A stretch of 64,000 bases of DNA from assembly GCA_016748015.1 (NCBI GenBank), contig JAAOMT010000664.1, forward strand, positions 1,684,451-1,748,450, written 5' to 3'. How positions within the stretch are numbered: the stretch's first letter is position 1; each line of letters begins with the position of its first letter. The notes under the pieces are model-generated. The model was not told where the DNA came from, searched no databases, and saw only the letters and a list, made by a program, of their open reading frames with translations. The position numbers and the translations under genes were made by a program. The stretch is from Geosiphon pyriformis (Eukaryota > Glomeromycota > Glomeromycetes > Archaeosporales > Geosiphonaceae). This document shows positions 10,422 through 21,340 of this stretch, piece by piece.

Positions 10422-11470
10422 ACAGTTAGCATTTAAGAATACTAGCAATTTGCAAACACTTCAAATCCAACACATCAACACCATTAATAAAATTAGAAGA
10501 AGAAGAAAAAAAACCTACTTGGGAAGCCTACCAAGTCTCATAGACTGACACTAATCACAATAATCTACCACCAGTATCTATCTGAGAAGAAAAAAGAAAA
10601 GAGAAAAAAAGAAAAAAAGAAAAATCCCAAGCAACCACCTCTACCTATACACCTTATACCACTATTACTCAACACCAACCAAACTATTGTCAACCCAAGT
10701 TAATTTGCATTAATTGTGGCAAAAAATTGTTAACAATAGATGTATACTGTGGCAACAATGAAGAATAGCCAACAGCCACCAAATACTACTGCTGCTCATG
10801 CATCCTTGAATATTTTGAACGACCAAAAAGACAAAAAAAATGAGACAATAAATCATGCCTTGCTTGTGAGGAAACTCTTTAAGATAAAAGAATGTGAAAC
10901 AACATTCTTAGTCATAAAAGAACATGTAATAAATTATGTTAATACACAATTTTGATTAGCAATTGGGTGAGAAAAAAAATGCTTATAAACACTGTCTAGA
11001 GAAGAGCTGTAAAATGTCTAAACAATTGTCTACATAATAACAACAAAATATAAAGAATGGTTTTTTCCAAAATCAAAAGCACATCAATCAAAGAAATAAG
11101 AAAAATTAAAAATAATCTGCCAGAACTCATAAAACTCAATTGGATCTCAAACTCCAATATTGTCTTTGACATTATGAATTCAGAACAATTCTATGAACAT
11201 TATCAAAACTTGGCACCCATAAGAAAAGAGCAAGAGCAATATTTAGAATAACTAAACACCTGACTATGTGATTATTGTTTGATTTTATGTGATTTCCAAT
11301 ATTGTAATAAGTGTAATCTTATTTACAATTTACTATTATGCATAATCTACACAATTCCAGAAGGAGAAGAACCAATTAGCAACTGTGTATTGGAATCAGA
11401 ATTGAAATTCAATTCTAATTCAAACTCTAATAATAATGATAAAAACAACAATTCCAGCTTAGTCTAAAAT
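10422..11470 (+). pseudogene. Protease linker and Cys-rich module of A
   Basis: The linker reads CKHFKSNTSTPLIK then EEEEKKPTWEAYQVS, parallel to CGTFNKCS.. and FEFEPEEEKPIIE after the family-1 protease. The Cys-rich module follows: ICINCGKKLLTIDVYC, YYCCSCILEYF and SCLACEETL, matching the CxxC spacing of E1-E3. A further Cys cluster (CDFQYCNKCN) at ~11283-11330 corresponds to the CEECIMPC region ahead of dUTPase. An acidic/Asn-rich spacer (SNSNSNNNDKNNNSS) closes it. Reading requires several frame changes. Confidence 0.6.
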
Positions 11471-11587
11471 GGCAACACTGACAACAATGATTCAAACTCT
11501 GATTCAAATCCAAAATAATACATCACACTCTCTAATCTGTCAAAGAAACAAGAACTCAAATAGTTTAGCAATAATAATAAAGGTATT

Positions 11588-12079
11588 ATGCCAGAATGCA
11601 TGCATGATACCAATGTAGAATTTAATCTGAAATATCCAAAAAAAAATGCTATTAAATTAAAATCACATTTGCATATTTACATTAATCTGAAAGTAGTGCT
11701 GAAAATTCTAGCAACAACCATAGTGCAATTAGCATTTAGATTTAGTTTAGTAAAAAAGGGAATCAACATCAAAGAAAGAATAATTGATGCAGAATATGTA
11801 GAAAATATTATTGCAATGCTACAAAACGACTCAGAAAAGGCTTATATTATTAAGCCAAATGAAAAAATAGCACAGGCAATATTCCTGTCTTTGATTAAAA
11901 TAGCTCAGTTAGTATTAGTAGGAAAAAAGAAAGAATTAGAAATGACAGTAAGAAGAATAAATGGATTTGAATTTATGGATAGAATAGATATACCAGTTAA
12001 TATGACAGAAGAAGAAGTTATTGACAAGGGAGAAATTATTTTTACTTATCAATCAATTTCTATTCTACTATATGACTAG
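11588..12079 (+). pseudogene. dUTPase domain of A
   Basis: A 163-codon open frame holds the trimeric dUTPase fold motifs: HDTNVEFNLKYP (motif 1), VQLAFRFSLVKKGINI (motif 2), RIIDAEYVENI (motif 3, keeping the catalytic Asp and Tyr but losing Gly residues), NEKIAQAIFLSL (motif 4) and RRINGFEFMDRI (decayed motif 5, normally RGTxGFGSTG). It is clearly homologous to the E1 and E3 domain but diverged, which shows the domain is shared by two gypsy families. The loss of motif 5 glycines suggests this copy is inactive. Confidence 0.8.
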
Positions 12080-12560
12080 TATTTAATAATTATAGAAAAG
12101 AAAATAAAAGATCAGTTCCAGATTTTTGAACCAAAAACTACTATTTGTGAATCAGAAAAGATTGTTATCACCAATCTCTACATACTGGCTAAAAATAATA
12201 AACACATTAAGATTTTTATCCACAATATAACTGAAAACACTATAGAAATACCAAATGGAACCACCATTGAATATTTAAACACTGAAGTTGAAAACCAACC
12301 ACCAAGCACCATTCTGAATTTTTCACAACTTTGTGAATATGTAGACATCATATCACAAACAATATATGAACAAAAAGAATGTTATTTGCTCCAACCAGAG
12401 CAATTAGAACAAATAAACTTGGGAAACTTAGACCCACTCCAACAAATACAAATCAAAATATTACTTAACAATTTCACTAACAGCTTTGCCAGTGAAAATA
12501 AATTTGGTAGAACTGATATTATCCAGCACCAGATCAAAATTGAAGATGCAATATTAATCA
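12080..12560 (+). pseudogene. Post-dUTPase region of A
   Basis: This stretch corresponds to the unassigned beta-rich region after the dUTPase in E1-E3: IFEPKTTICESEKIVITNLYI, then IEIPNGTTIEYLNTEVENQPPST. It ends in QLEQINLGNLDPLQQIQ and FASENKFGRTDIIQHQI, the lead-in to gypsy RT. One stop interrupts it at the start. No catalytic motif is visible and the function is unknown. Confidence 0.55.
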
Positions 12561-13335
12561 AACAACAAACATACTGAGTACCACCAGCCAGCCATAAGAT
12601 CATCCAACAAAAAATCAATAGAATATTGAACAATGAGTTAATTCAATTATCAATAAGTTTATAGTCATTACCAGTAATACTAGTTTGCAAGAAAAATGAG
12701 AAAATCCACTTTTGTGTGGATTACAGAAAGCTCAATAGTATTATTCGTGAGAACAGCTATTCAACTCCATGAATTCAAGAATTATTTGACACTTTTGGAA
12801 GAAAAAAGTGGTTCTCTATTTTAGATTTGAACAGTGGTTACTGGCAAATAATTATGAAACCAAAAGACAAAAAAAAAACTGCATTTACCACAAAAGAAGA
12901 AAATTTCGAATTTAAAATAATGCCATTTGGCTTAACCAATGCTCTAGCCACTTTTTAATGGCTGATAGAAATTGTTTACACTGGACTATTATAGAAATCA
13001 GTAGTAATTTACTTGGATAACACCAATGTATTCTCAAAAACATTCAATAATTATTTACATTATTTACAACAAGTGTTTGAAAGACTGAAATGAGCAGAGT
13101 TAAAGTTAAATGCCATCAAATGCTTCTTTAACAAGACAGAATTGAAATTTTTGGAACATATCATAAGCAAAGATGATATCAAAACAGATCCAAACAAGAT
13201 TGAAATTGTCAAAAACTTTTCAGTACCAACAAATTTAATGGAATTATAAGCATTCTTGAAATTCACTAGATATTACTGCCACTTTATTCAAAACTTCTCC
13301 AAACTGGCTCAACTACTCTACTAGTTTTAAGCCAA
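12561..13335 (+). pseudogene. Reverse transcriptase of A
   Basis: Recognisable gypsy RT blocks are FCVDYRKLNSIIREN, FSILDLNSGYWQIIM (first catalytic Asp), KIMPFGLTNALATF, VVIYLDNTNVFS (YLDN at 13010-13021 instead of YLDD), LKLNAIKCFFNK and FLEHIISKDDIKTDPNKI. Stops replace conserved Gln, Trp and Leu positions at many sites. The Asp-to-Asn change in the YLDD box is shared with E-L (39-50) and E3 (34501-34512), though the Asn codon differs between E-L (aat) and A (aac). Confidence 0.85.
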
Positions 13336-13800
13336 AAATGTAAAATACAAATAGACTGAAAAACAACAAAAAGCTTTTGATATTTTAAGAAGAAAGCTTA
13401 TTCAAGCCCCAGTACTAATCTATCTAGATCACAGTAAATTATTTATTATCACTAATACATTTAGTTAAGTATTAGGAACAGTATTATCTTAGAGAAAACC
13501 AGATGGAAGAGAACATCCAGTAGCATATACTAGTCACAGCTTTAGTCTAATTGAAAAGAACTATAGAACACCAGCACTAGAATACTTAGCTATCTATTGG
13601 ACAGTTATAAAATGGAAGGAATACTTAAATTAGAAATTCGACATATACACTGATCATAAAGGATTGACATCAATTCAGAAGCAAAAATTTGGAGATAATT
13701 ACTATGTTAGATAGAAAATAGAACTTTCACTATTCAAATATATAGTACATTATAAAAAGGGAAAAAAAAACAGAAATGCCAATAGTTTGTTGTAAATAAA
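13336..13800 (+). pseudogene. RNase H of A
   Basis: Pieces of the RNase H fold are readable: QQKAFDILRRKLIQAPVLIYLD, a decayed TDAF-like block (ITNTF), REHPVAYTSHSF, the ALEYLAIYWTVIKW helix with its Glu, FDIYTDHKGLTSI with a conserved Asp, and NRNANSLL at the end. Several stops interrupt it. Confidence 0.75.
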
Positions 13801-13829
13801 ACAAATCTAAAAACATTCCAACCCAAAAA

Positions 13830-15130
13830 TATAACAAAAAATGAATACACAAAAATATCAACAACTTCAATACTATATTAATACCCAACAGTTCAAGAAA
13901 AAATTATCTCAAAAAGAACAAAACAACATAAAACAACAATCCAAATATTTTATCACTCACCAAAATATATTATATCAGAAAAACAGAAAAAATTCAGATT
14001 AACTACTCAAAGTAATCATAAAATTAAAAAAAGAAACAATACTATATAACATGTACTCAGATCTGACAGCAAAACATTTCCATAAAGAACCAACCATAAA
14101 AAAAACCCAAAAAAGATATTATTGGCCATTAATGTATCCAGACATCATTTAATATGTTCAAAATTGTAATGCTTGTTAGAGAAGAAAAAAAACAAGACCC
14201 AGTTAGCCACTAAGACCAATTAAAGTAGAACAATCATTTGACAGAATTGGAATTGACTTAGTCGAACCATTAACAATAATTAGCAGAAACAATTATTATA
14301 TAACAGTAATTATGGTCTATTTTACAAAATAGGCAGAAACAAAAGCAATTCAAAAGCAAATGCAAAATTCATAGCCAAATTTATTCATTAAGATCTGATT
14401 TGTTGACATGGATGTTTAAAAAAATTGTTATCAAATCAAGGAATACATTTTGTAAACAGAACATTAGCAAAATTAAGCCAAAGATTTGGAATCAAAAAAC
14501 CATTATTATTATCATATCATTCACAAATAAACAGTTTAATTGAAAGGTTTAATAAAACATTGTGTAAAGCAATCACCAAAATCAGTTAAAAAAACCAAGA
14601 TGAATGAGATTTGTTTATATTATCAGTATTATTTGTTTATTGAACAATAAAACAAAATATCACACAAGCAATACTATTTAAACTTGTTTATGGTAAAACA
14701 GCAACTTTATTAGTTGAGATAGAAGTTAATATGTATCCAACTAAACCAATAACAGAAGTCAACTTTCAAAAAACATTGCTAAGAAGAATATATGACTTAA
14801 TAGAAATATTAGAAAACAAAAGATAAAGAGCAGCTAATAACATTCAAAGATCACAAGAAAAACAAAAAAGATGACATAATAACCAATTACCAGATAAACC
14901 AGTTGAATTCAGAATTGAAGACAAAATACTCTTATATTGTACTAAAGTGAAAAAACAATAAAGTGAAAAATTTAATCCCAAATAGAATGGACCATTTTAC
15001 ATTGAAAAAATTCTAGAAAATAAAGCTTACAAACTAAGATAAGACAACAAAATCTTAGCTAAAGCAACACATAGAGATTGACTGAAACTATATTACAATA
15101 TAATATTATCATCCATCAGTAATATTCTAC
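13830..15130 (+). pseudogene. Integrase of A
   Basis: The N-terminal zinc region has NMYSDLTAKHFHKEP and RYYWPLMYPDII, then a CxxC remnant. The first catalytic Asp is preserved in FDRIGIDLVEPLTII. The middle of the core is broken into many short frames, but NSLIERFNKTL (catalytic Glu region) and FKLVYGKTATLL are present. The C-terminal part resembles the GPY/F-type domain (PNRMDHFTLKK region). Stops occur roughly every 15-40 codons. Confidence 0.75.
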
Positions 15131-15239
15131 AACTGAGAGTATAATAAATACTAGTTCAACCAGATGAGATTCCACAAAATCTGGAACCAATTATAATCAT
15201 TGATTTAAACATGTCAAGTTAATCGACCAAAAAAGTATA

Positions 15240-15920
15240 TAAAGACATAGTATACATAACAAAAACAACAAAAAATAGAAATACCAGATTATATCTATAT
15301 CTTAGCTTAACAATTATTTTAGGTCTTAAATTAACAACAAGTAAACATAGAAATTGTCATCAACCACCAAACAATTTATTACTAGAACACCAAACAAGAA
15401 AGAAAAGCAAAGAATACATCATATTAGCAATTCCAAAACCAAACAAAAAACTAGTCAAATAAGATAGTAGAAAAATTAAAAAACACTTTTGGGAAAATAC
15501 GCATCATGGTTCTAACAAAAAAACTTTCAAAAAAAAATTAGAAATAGTAGATAGAACAACTTTTAATATTATACTGCTATTATCAGTTGGAACAAAAGTT
15601 GAATATTCAGAAGTTATATTGCAATAAAGCCAAAAGAATATTTAATCAAGAATTAATACAAAATATTGAAGACATTATTAGAAAAAAAACAAATCTGACA
15701 CTATACATTAGAACAATCTATCAACTACACATGATATTTTAAAACTATCCAGAAATATTATTACATCTTAACATAGAGACAATAACTATTAACCAGTGGG
15801 GAAAAATAAACAACTCACAAATTAAAGATATAAAAAACAGAGTTGAACAAACAATATTAGAAAAAAAAATCATAAAACTAATTCAAAATAAAGATTTCGA
15901 TGGAGCTCAATATTAAAAAA
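15240..15920 (+). pseudogene. 3'-terminal ORF of A, downstream of integrase
   Basis: Downstream of integrase and before the polypurine tract there is another decayed coding region with LSLTIILGLKLTTSKHR, EYIILAIPKPNKKLVK and FDGAQY near the end. E1-type elements and E4 have an ORF of about 200 codons in the same position. Sequence similarity between the three families is low here, so homology is inferred from position, size and the way each ORF runs into the polypurine tract. Function unknown. Confidence 0.45.
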
Positions 15921-16289
15921 AAGGAGATAATATTACTTATAGAAAAACATACAAGAAAGTATTAAAAAAAACAGATAAACCAATAAGAAAATAATAGATA
16001 ACATGTAAATATATTGCTTAAAAAATTATAGCATATTGTTTGGAAATGTGAGTGATCTTATAGAATCCAAATTATGTATATATAGCAAAAGCATTAGAAA
16101 CAGAAAAAACAGAATTAATATCAAGATCTCCTTATTCAAACATCTTAGTTAGAATTATCAATATCAATAAAATAATTATTTACCATCTAAATTACTCTCT
16201 CCACTATCAACACTTTATATTGATAGTATCTAATACTTGATTACACTGAAACAATAACTCTTGATTACAACTATTAATAGAATACTAAT
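15921..16289 (+). repeat. Polypurine tract and 3' LTR (partial or short) of A
   Basis: The purine run aaaaaaaaggagataa leads into a sequence starting tattac (decayed TGTTAC) at 15933, the LTR start by analogy with E-L. A TATA-like tatgtatatatagc lies near 16075. The end is uncertain: agaata near 16283 may be the decayed GTAACA terminus. At ~360 bp it is shorter than other LTRs here. No 5' partner is present in the window. Confidence 0.55.
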
Positions 16290-16801
16290 TTTTTTTTGTC
16301 TTAGCTTATTTTTTTATTTCTTTTTTTTTTATTTTTTATTTATTTTTTATTTATTTACTAATTGATTAAAAATTAAATGCATGGAGTTATTAACATCAAA
16401 GTGACTGGTAAAAGACCCAAAAATAAGAGTAGAACACTCAAAAATTGAGGATAGCTTACTAAAAGAATTACTGGCCATTATACTGAAAAAAAAATTTGAT
16501 AGAATTGTGATTCTGGAAAGTAACAAATAAACAACACTTGAATCTTTATCTATTATACAAAAGACTTCAACAAAACCTTTAGATACCAATACCACTTCAA
16601 CTATTGAGCACCAAGTTATGGATTTGTTATTAGATTTAAGACCCCAAACAATCACCTGTAACAACATTAAACAAAACAAATCTTATACTATCAAAGTCAG
16701 CACCAGAATCTAAAAAAATCTGAACATCTATTGTTTTATTATTGTTCAAAAATTTTTAGCAGTTTATTAAAGAATCAAACTTATCTCTGGACTCTATACA
16801 T
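16290..16801 (-). pseudogene. LINE C, piece left of E2
   Basis: On the minus strand, just left of E2, the frame reads IESRDKFDSLINC and then DVQIFLDSGADFDSI. It continues the LINE C frame that stops at 26629 and matches the LINE A sequence between endonuclease and RT (CEEDVGRFVFFIKHW, VQDVVNSG). Only about 50 codons can be matched. From ~16640 down to 16350 there is an open minus-strand frame of uncertain identity. The left limit is a run of poly-T and T-rich sequence (16289-16360), which could be the poly(A) tail of a minus-strand LINE. RT is missing from LINE C. Confidence 0.6.
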
Positions 16802-17786
16802 TGTTATCAGAGGTTTTTGGTCTCTTCTTAGCTTTTGTATGTTTGTTGTAATGCTGTTAATTCACAACTATAAGAAGTGTTTGAATCTCTGATAACTGAA
16901 TTTTATCTTCAAATTATAAGAGATAATTTGAACTGTTGAGCTTATAAGTGGAATGGCCAATTCCGTGCCAGTTGCTTTGTGTAGTTATGTTGTAGTAAAT
17001 GTCAACTCTTTCCCAAGAATTGCTCATTTGGAAGCTCACTAAAAAATGTGTAGTTACTTTGCTGTGAAAGTCAACTTTTCTATAGGAATCTCATCTGTAG
17101 GCTACTCTAATGATTATAATAAGAAAATAAAAAAAAGAAAATAAAAGAAATATAAAAGAAATAGAATTCTGTCAAGGGAAACATTTTCTATCCAGGCCTG
17201 GAGTTATTAACAGTTTTACTGAAATTGGTAGCTAATCAATTTCAAAATGTTAATTGGATTTTGGGGATTTTCCAAGTGCAATAATTAAAGAATTTGGTTT
17301 TTTGAATTATTTGATATTTATTTCTTTTTGTGTGTGTAAAAATGATTCTAAGTAATAAATCTAAAGTAAGATATATTTTCTCAAAGAAAGAAGCTCTTCT
17401 TTTATATAACTTGTTATAACACTATTTCATGAACTTAAACTTTGCTCTTTTCTATAATTTCACTGAACTAAAGATACATTTCGGCAAACTACAAGTTATT
17501 TCTGCGAACTATTAGATATTTCAGTGAACTATCAATTATTTCGGCAAATTTCTACAAATTTCAGCAAACTTTTGAATGTTACATATTTCAGGGTATTGAA
17601 TGATTGATCATCGTACTTAGGTTATATTTGTGTTATGTACAAATTGGGTTATTAATTAAATGATAATTTCGGACATTTTGTTAATATAATAAGTGATAAT
17701 TTGAAATGATAATATATGCTAATTAATGATAAAATTTATAAGGGTAATTTTATGCTAAACAATATCTCTAATTTCATCTGGTAACA
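16802..17786 (-). repeat. 3' LTR of E2
   Basis: The 985 bp LTR starts TGTTATCAG (decayed TGTTACCAG) and ends CTGGTAACA. It pairs with 25639-26628. The CpG-motif array is at ~17476-17575. Confidence 0.95.
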
Positions 17787-17801
17787 TAACCTCCTCCTCA
17801 A
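17787..17801 (-). other. Polypurine tract of E2
   Basis: The minus strand reads gaggaggaggtta directly before the 3' LTR. The upstream ORF reads through it (ELSLEEEV). Confidence 0.85.
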
Positions 17802-17820
17802 GACTGAGCTCCGTTAAAGT

Positions 17821-18474
17821 TCAAGTACTGTCTGTAATTTCCAGATAATAATCCAAAATTATTGAAGAAATTTGGTCTGAAAATTGTTGAAATTTCAGTT
17901 CTGTGAGCTTTTCAATGTATTGAATCTTTAAAGACTGTAAAATTGGGTTTTGTAGGACGTTTTCACAGGTGTGCAATAGATTATAAAGTCTAAGAGCAGC
18001 TCTTAGTTTATAATGACTGTTTGTAGGTCCAGCTGTTGTCTTGAATTTATTGTGGAGTTGTTTCCGAATAGCTTTTTTTGTGAAGTTTGCTGCTGTAAGC
18101 TTCCGTTTTTGTTTGTGAAATGTTTTTCCAATGTAAAAATATCTATATATTAGAGTATAGTCGTAGTTTTCTTCATTAAGACACAATTGAAGTTTTTGTT
18201 GAATAGTAGTATTTGGTGAAATACTAATAGGAGTGAGCATTAAGTTTTTTCTTAAAGCAAGCTTTAAAAGTTTTGGCAGGTGAATTTCAGAATAACTTCT
18301 TGTATTCTTCTTATATGGGTGATATTTTCGTGAATTTGGGGCTAAATTTGTAACTACTTCTGTTTGGGTATAATTAATGTGGTTTCCAGTAATAGTAATG
18401 GATAATTTGAGTATTGTTTTTAAAGTTAACATTAGTTTTTAGGATAATTGTTGAATGTTTTGAGGAATAGTTAT
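17821..18474 (-). pseudogene. 3'-terminal ORF of E2
   Basis: The open part (17821-18432) encodes about 200 residues with ITGNHINYTQTEVVT, SRKYHPYKKNTRSYSEIHLPELLKLAL-like sequence, a basic KQKRKLTAANFTKKAIRKQL stretch, and a leucine-rich C-terminal half (LRLYNLLHTCENVLQ). A stop near 18443 (TAA at an expected CAA, as E3 shows) separates it from the upstream start, where E3 has ATG and E2 has ATA. It is not an obvious envelope protein: no signal peptide or membrane segment is evident. Its position between integrase and polypurine tract is shared by the other families. Function unknown. Confidence 0.6.
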
Positions 18475-18595
18475 TATAAGAGATTTGAAAATAAAAGAAA
18501 ATTATTTTTGGTGTATGGATTTTTATGTTATTTTTGCTTTGTTTTTGTGAGATTGTTTCTAAATTATAAGAGATAACTATAATAATAAATTTAAG

Positions 18596-19981
18596 TTAAG
18601 TGTTCAAGTTGGGAGGTTGTTCAATGACAACTATTGGTTCTAAGTTTCGGGGAATATCTTTGGGACTGACCAAAGGGGAATGTGTACCAATTTGTGGAAT
18701 TAATGGTTCAAGATTGTTTCTGGAATAATAGTGTTTCAAATGATCTCCATGTGCAATTTTTGCTAGGATTTTGTCATCAAGTCTTAGCTTGTATGATCCA
18801 TTGCCTAGGACTTCATGGATAAAGAATAGTCCATCCCATTTATTTTCAAATTTTCCACTCCATTGTTTTTCAGCTTTAGTTTTGTGTAAAAGAACTTTGT
18901 TTCCAATTTTAAATTCATTGGTGACTGAAGGCAATTTGTTATCATGCTGTTCTTTTTGTTAAGCTTGGGAGTATTCAATATGGGTGGCTGCTATTCATCA
19001 TTTTTCTTCCAATGTGCTAAGCAGAGTATAGGCTCTTCGCTGAAGCATTTCTTGGAAATTGTTTTTATCAATCGGTTGTGCTGGGTATGTTTCCACTGTG
19101 AAACTAATTGGTAATGTTGCCATCCTTCCATAATTTAAATCAAATGTTGTGTGTTTTGTGGTATCTTGTTTTAATGTCCTATATGCTAGTAACACTAATA
19201 GAATAAAGAGATCCCATTCTTGTTCAAAATCGGTTGAGACTTTGGCTAATGACTCACACAATGTTCTGTTAAAACGTTCCACAAGTCTGTTTGTTTGTGG
19301 ATGGTAGGGTGAAGACAGAGGTCTTTTGACATTGAATCATTCACAAATTTCTTGTATTAGGTTGTTCACAAAGTGTGTTTCCTGATCGAATAAAAGTTCA
19401 ATTGGACATCTATGTCTACAAATGATGTCTTTGTAGATGAAATTTGCTATTGATTTCGCATCTGCTCATTGAATGGCTCTGGCTTTGGGCCATTTGATGA
19501 GATAGTCTACAGCTACTACAATATAACGGTTTCCTTGGTTTGTGATAGGTAGTGGTTCGACTAAATTGATACCAACTCGGTCAAAAGACTGTCCAACTTT
19601 GATTGGGTTTAAAGATTCTGTAGGGCAAATTTCTCCTCTTTTTTGACAACTATCACAAGACTTAATGTATTCATAAATGTCTTTTTTTATTCGAGGCCAA
19701 AAGTAATATTCTAGTGTTCTCTGGGTGGTGCTGTCTTTTCCTAGGTGTGCTGATAAAGAGTCTGAGTGCATGTTATATAAAATGGTTTTTTTTTTATGTT
19801 CTTGTATTAATCTGAGTGAATTGTCTGGGTTTCTGAAGTTTTGATAATAAATTATGTTGTTGTGTAAGAGGTATTGTTTGGCTTGTTGTTGTAATTGGTG
19901 TTTTTCATCTGTAAACCAATCTGTTGAGATTGTTAATGTCTCCAAATATTGTTTAAGATTATTGTAGTTTTTGGGGTTCAT
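18596..19981 (-). pseudogene. Integrase of E2
   Basis: The zinc-binding part (19466-19981) has NMHSDSLSAHLGKDS and CDSCQKRGE. The catalytic core begins FDRVGINLVEPLPI, where the first catalytic Asp is Asn (19565-19567), as in E3; A and E4 keep Asp. Further on, HNKLVERFNRTLCESL (catalytic Glu, ~19270), LAYRTLKQDT and FDLNYGRMATLPI are seen. The C-terminal part (18596-18934) has the KWDGLFFIHEVLGNGSYKLR block, a GPY/F-type module with Pro changed to Leu. It would insert the cDNA, but this copy is dead through stops and the active-site change. Confidence 0.88.
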
Positions 19982-20019
19982 TGTTTGTTGTCTTGTTGTT
20001 AATTCAAATGGGTGTTGGT

Positions 20020-20560
20020 TTTATGTTCTAATCTTGCCTCATTCTTGAGAGACAATCAATATTGGTGTGGAGTTTTCCTGGTTTGTAATGTATAATGTAT
20101 CAGTAGTTAGCTAAAAATCCTGTCCATCAGGTTTGTTTGGCATTTAGCTGAGTGTTTTTGTTTTGAAGCCATTTGAGTCCAATATTATCAGTAATAATGT
20201 TGAATTTTTTAGGCCTGAGATAAAGATTGAAATGGTGTAGGGCCCAAATTACGGCTGCCATTTCTAGTTCTGTGGCAGGGTAGTTTTTTTCGGCTGGTTT
20301 TAATGTTCTGCTAGTATAAGCAATTATTCACTCATTTTTATTGTTATTTAATTGTGATAAGATGGCACCAAAAGCAGTATAAGAAGTGTCTGTAGCTAGT
20401 CGAAATTGGTTACTGAAGTCTGGATAGGCAAGAATTGAAGTTGTTGTCAGCTTTTTCTTGAGAATTTCAAAAGCTTTTTGGTGTTCTTCTGTCCATTTGT
20501 ATTCGATGTTTTTAATAGTGAGTTGGTTGAGGGGTTTTGTGATTTCTGAAAATTCTTTGA
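20020..20560 (-). pseudogene. RNase H of E2
   Basis: Minus-strand blocks are HQKAFEILKKKLTTTSILAYPDF, FRLATDTSYTAFGAILSQL (catalytic Asp retained), RTLKPAEKNYPATELEMAAVIW with the Glu helix, FNIITDNIGLKW (conserved Asp) and CLSR near the end. It is interrupted by a few TGA and TAA codons at sites that are coding in E3. It corresponds to 33690-34190 of E3. Confidence 0.82.
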
Positions 20561-21340
20561 TGAATTTTTGGTAATAGGATGCTAATCAAATAAATCCTCT
20601 TAATTCTGTGGTATTTTGTGGAGTCTTGAAGTTTTTGACAGTGCTGATTTTTCCAGGGTCTGGTTTAATTCTATCTTTGTTAACAATGTGACCAAAAAAG
20701 GCCAAACTCGTTTTTCTAAAGTAGCATTTTTTGATGTTCAGTTTCAATCCTGCTTTCTGTAATCATTGAAAAACTTCTTGCAGGTGTTTTAAAAGATGGT
20801 GAATAAACATCAGTATCATCGAGATAAACAACTACTGATTTCCAAAGAAGACCTTTGTAAACAACATTCATGAGTCTTTAGAATGTTGCTGGTGTATTGC
20901 ATAATCTGAAAGGCATTACATTGAACTCGTAATTTCTTTCTTGAGTGGTGAATACTGTTTTGGGGTGATTTTTGGGATCCATGGCAACTTGCCAGTATCC
21001 ATTCTCTAAATCTAATGTTGAAAAGTATTTGGGTTTTCCAAGGGCATCCAACATATCATCAATTCAGGGAAAGAGGTAGGCATCTCTAATGGTGACACTG
21101 TTGAGTTGTCGATAATCAACACAAAATCATATCTTTCCATTTTTTTTTAACTAAAACCACAGGTGAGGCCCATGGACTTATTAATAGTTAAATAAGCCCA
21201 TTGTTGAGCATCCGTTGTACTTCTTTGCGGATAAATTGGTGACTTTTTGGAGCAACTCGGTAGGCTTGCTGTTATCTTGGTTTGGCATCTCCTGTATAGA
21301 TTTGGTGTTGAACCAAATTAGTTTTTTCTAAGTCATTGTT
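20560..21340 (-). pseudogene. Reverse transcriptase of E2
   Basis: Blocks seen are YRVAPKSHQFIRKEVQRMLNN-like start, DAYLFP.. DDMLDAL, STLDLENGYWQVAMDP (first catalytic Asp), NVMPFRLCNTPATF, VVVYLDDTDVYS (intact YLDD at 20815-20826) and LGLNI.KCYFRKTSLAFFGHIV. This is the only family-1 copy here with an unaltered YLDD. Stops include TGA replacing Trp-type codons near 20765 and 21060. It keeps CGA at 21257-21259 where E1 and E3 have TGA. Confidence 0.88.

Larger units (their letters stand above)
10422..16289 (+). mobile_element. A: decayed plus-strand Ty3/gypsy element, 5' truncated
   Basis: This element reads, in order: post-protease linker, Cys-rich module, dUTPase, RT, RNase H, integrase, 3' ORF, polypurine tract and the beginning of an LTR. 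The LTR and gag/protease of the 5' side are missing, cut at 10422 by the X repeat. Its 3' end (cgatggagctc.. ggagataatattac) is like that of E-L, so A belongs to the family-2 group. Dozens of stops are present, chiefly TAA/TAG at expected Gln codons and TGA at expected Trp or Arg codons. It is non-functional throughout. Confidence 0.85.

Noticed and set aside
10422-16289. Alternative genetic code with UGA as Trp, suggested by in-frame TGA at conserved Trp-like sites
   Set aside because: TAA and TAG are at least as common at expected Gln codons, and some TGA replace Arg CGA (2418, 34945), while sister copies have the sense codon. Mutational decay explains it better.
17821-18432. Envelope gene, which would make E2 a retrovirus-like element
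   Set aside because: No signal peptide, membrane segment or glycoprotein-like Cys pattern is visible; only position supports it. It is reported as an ORF of unknown function.
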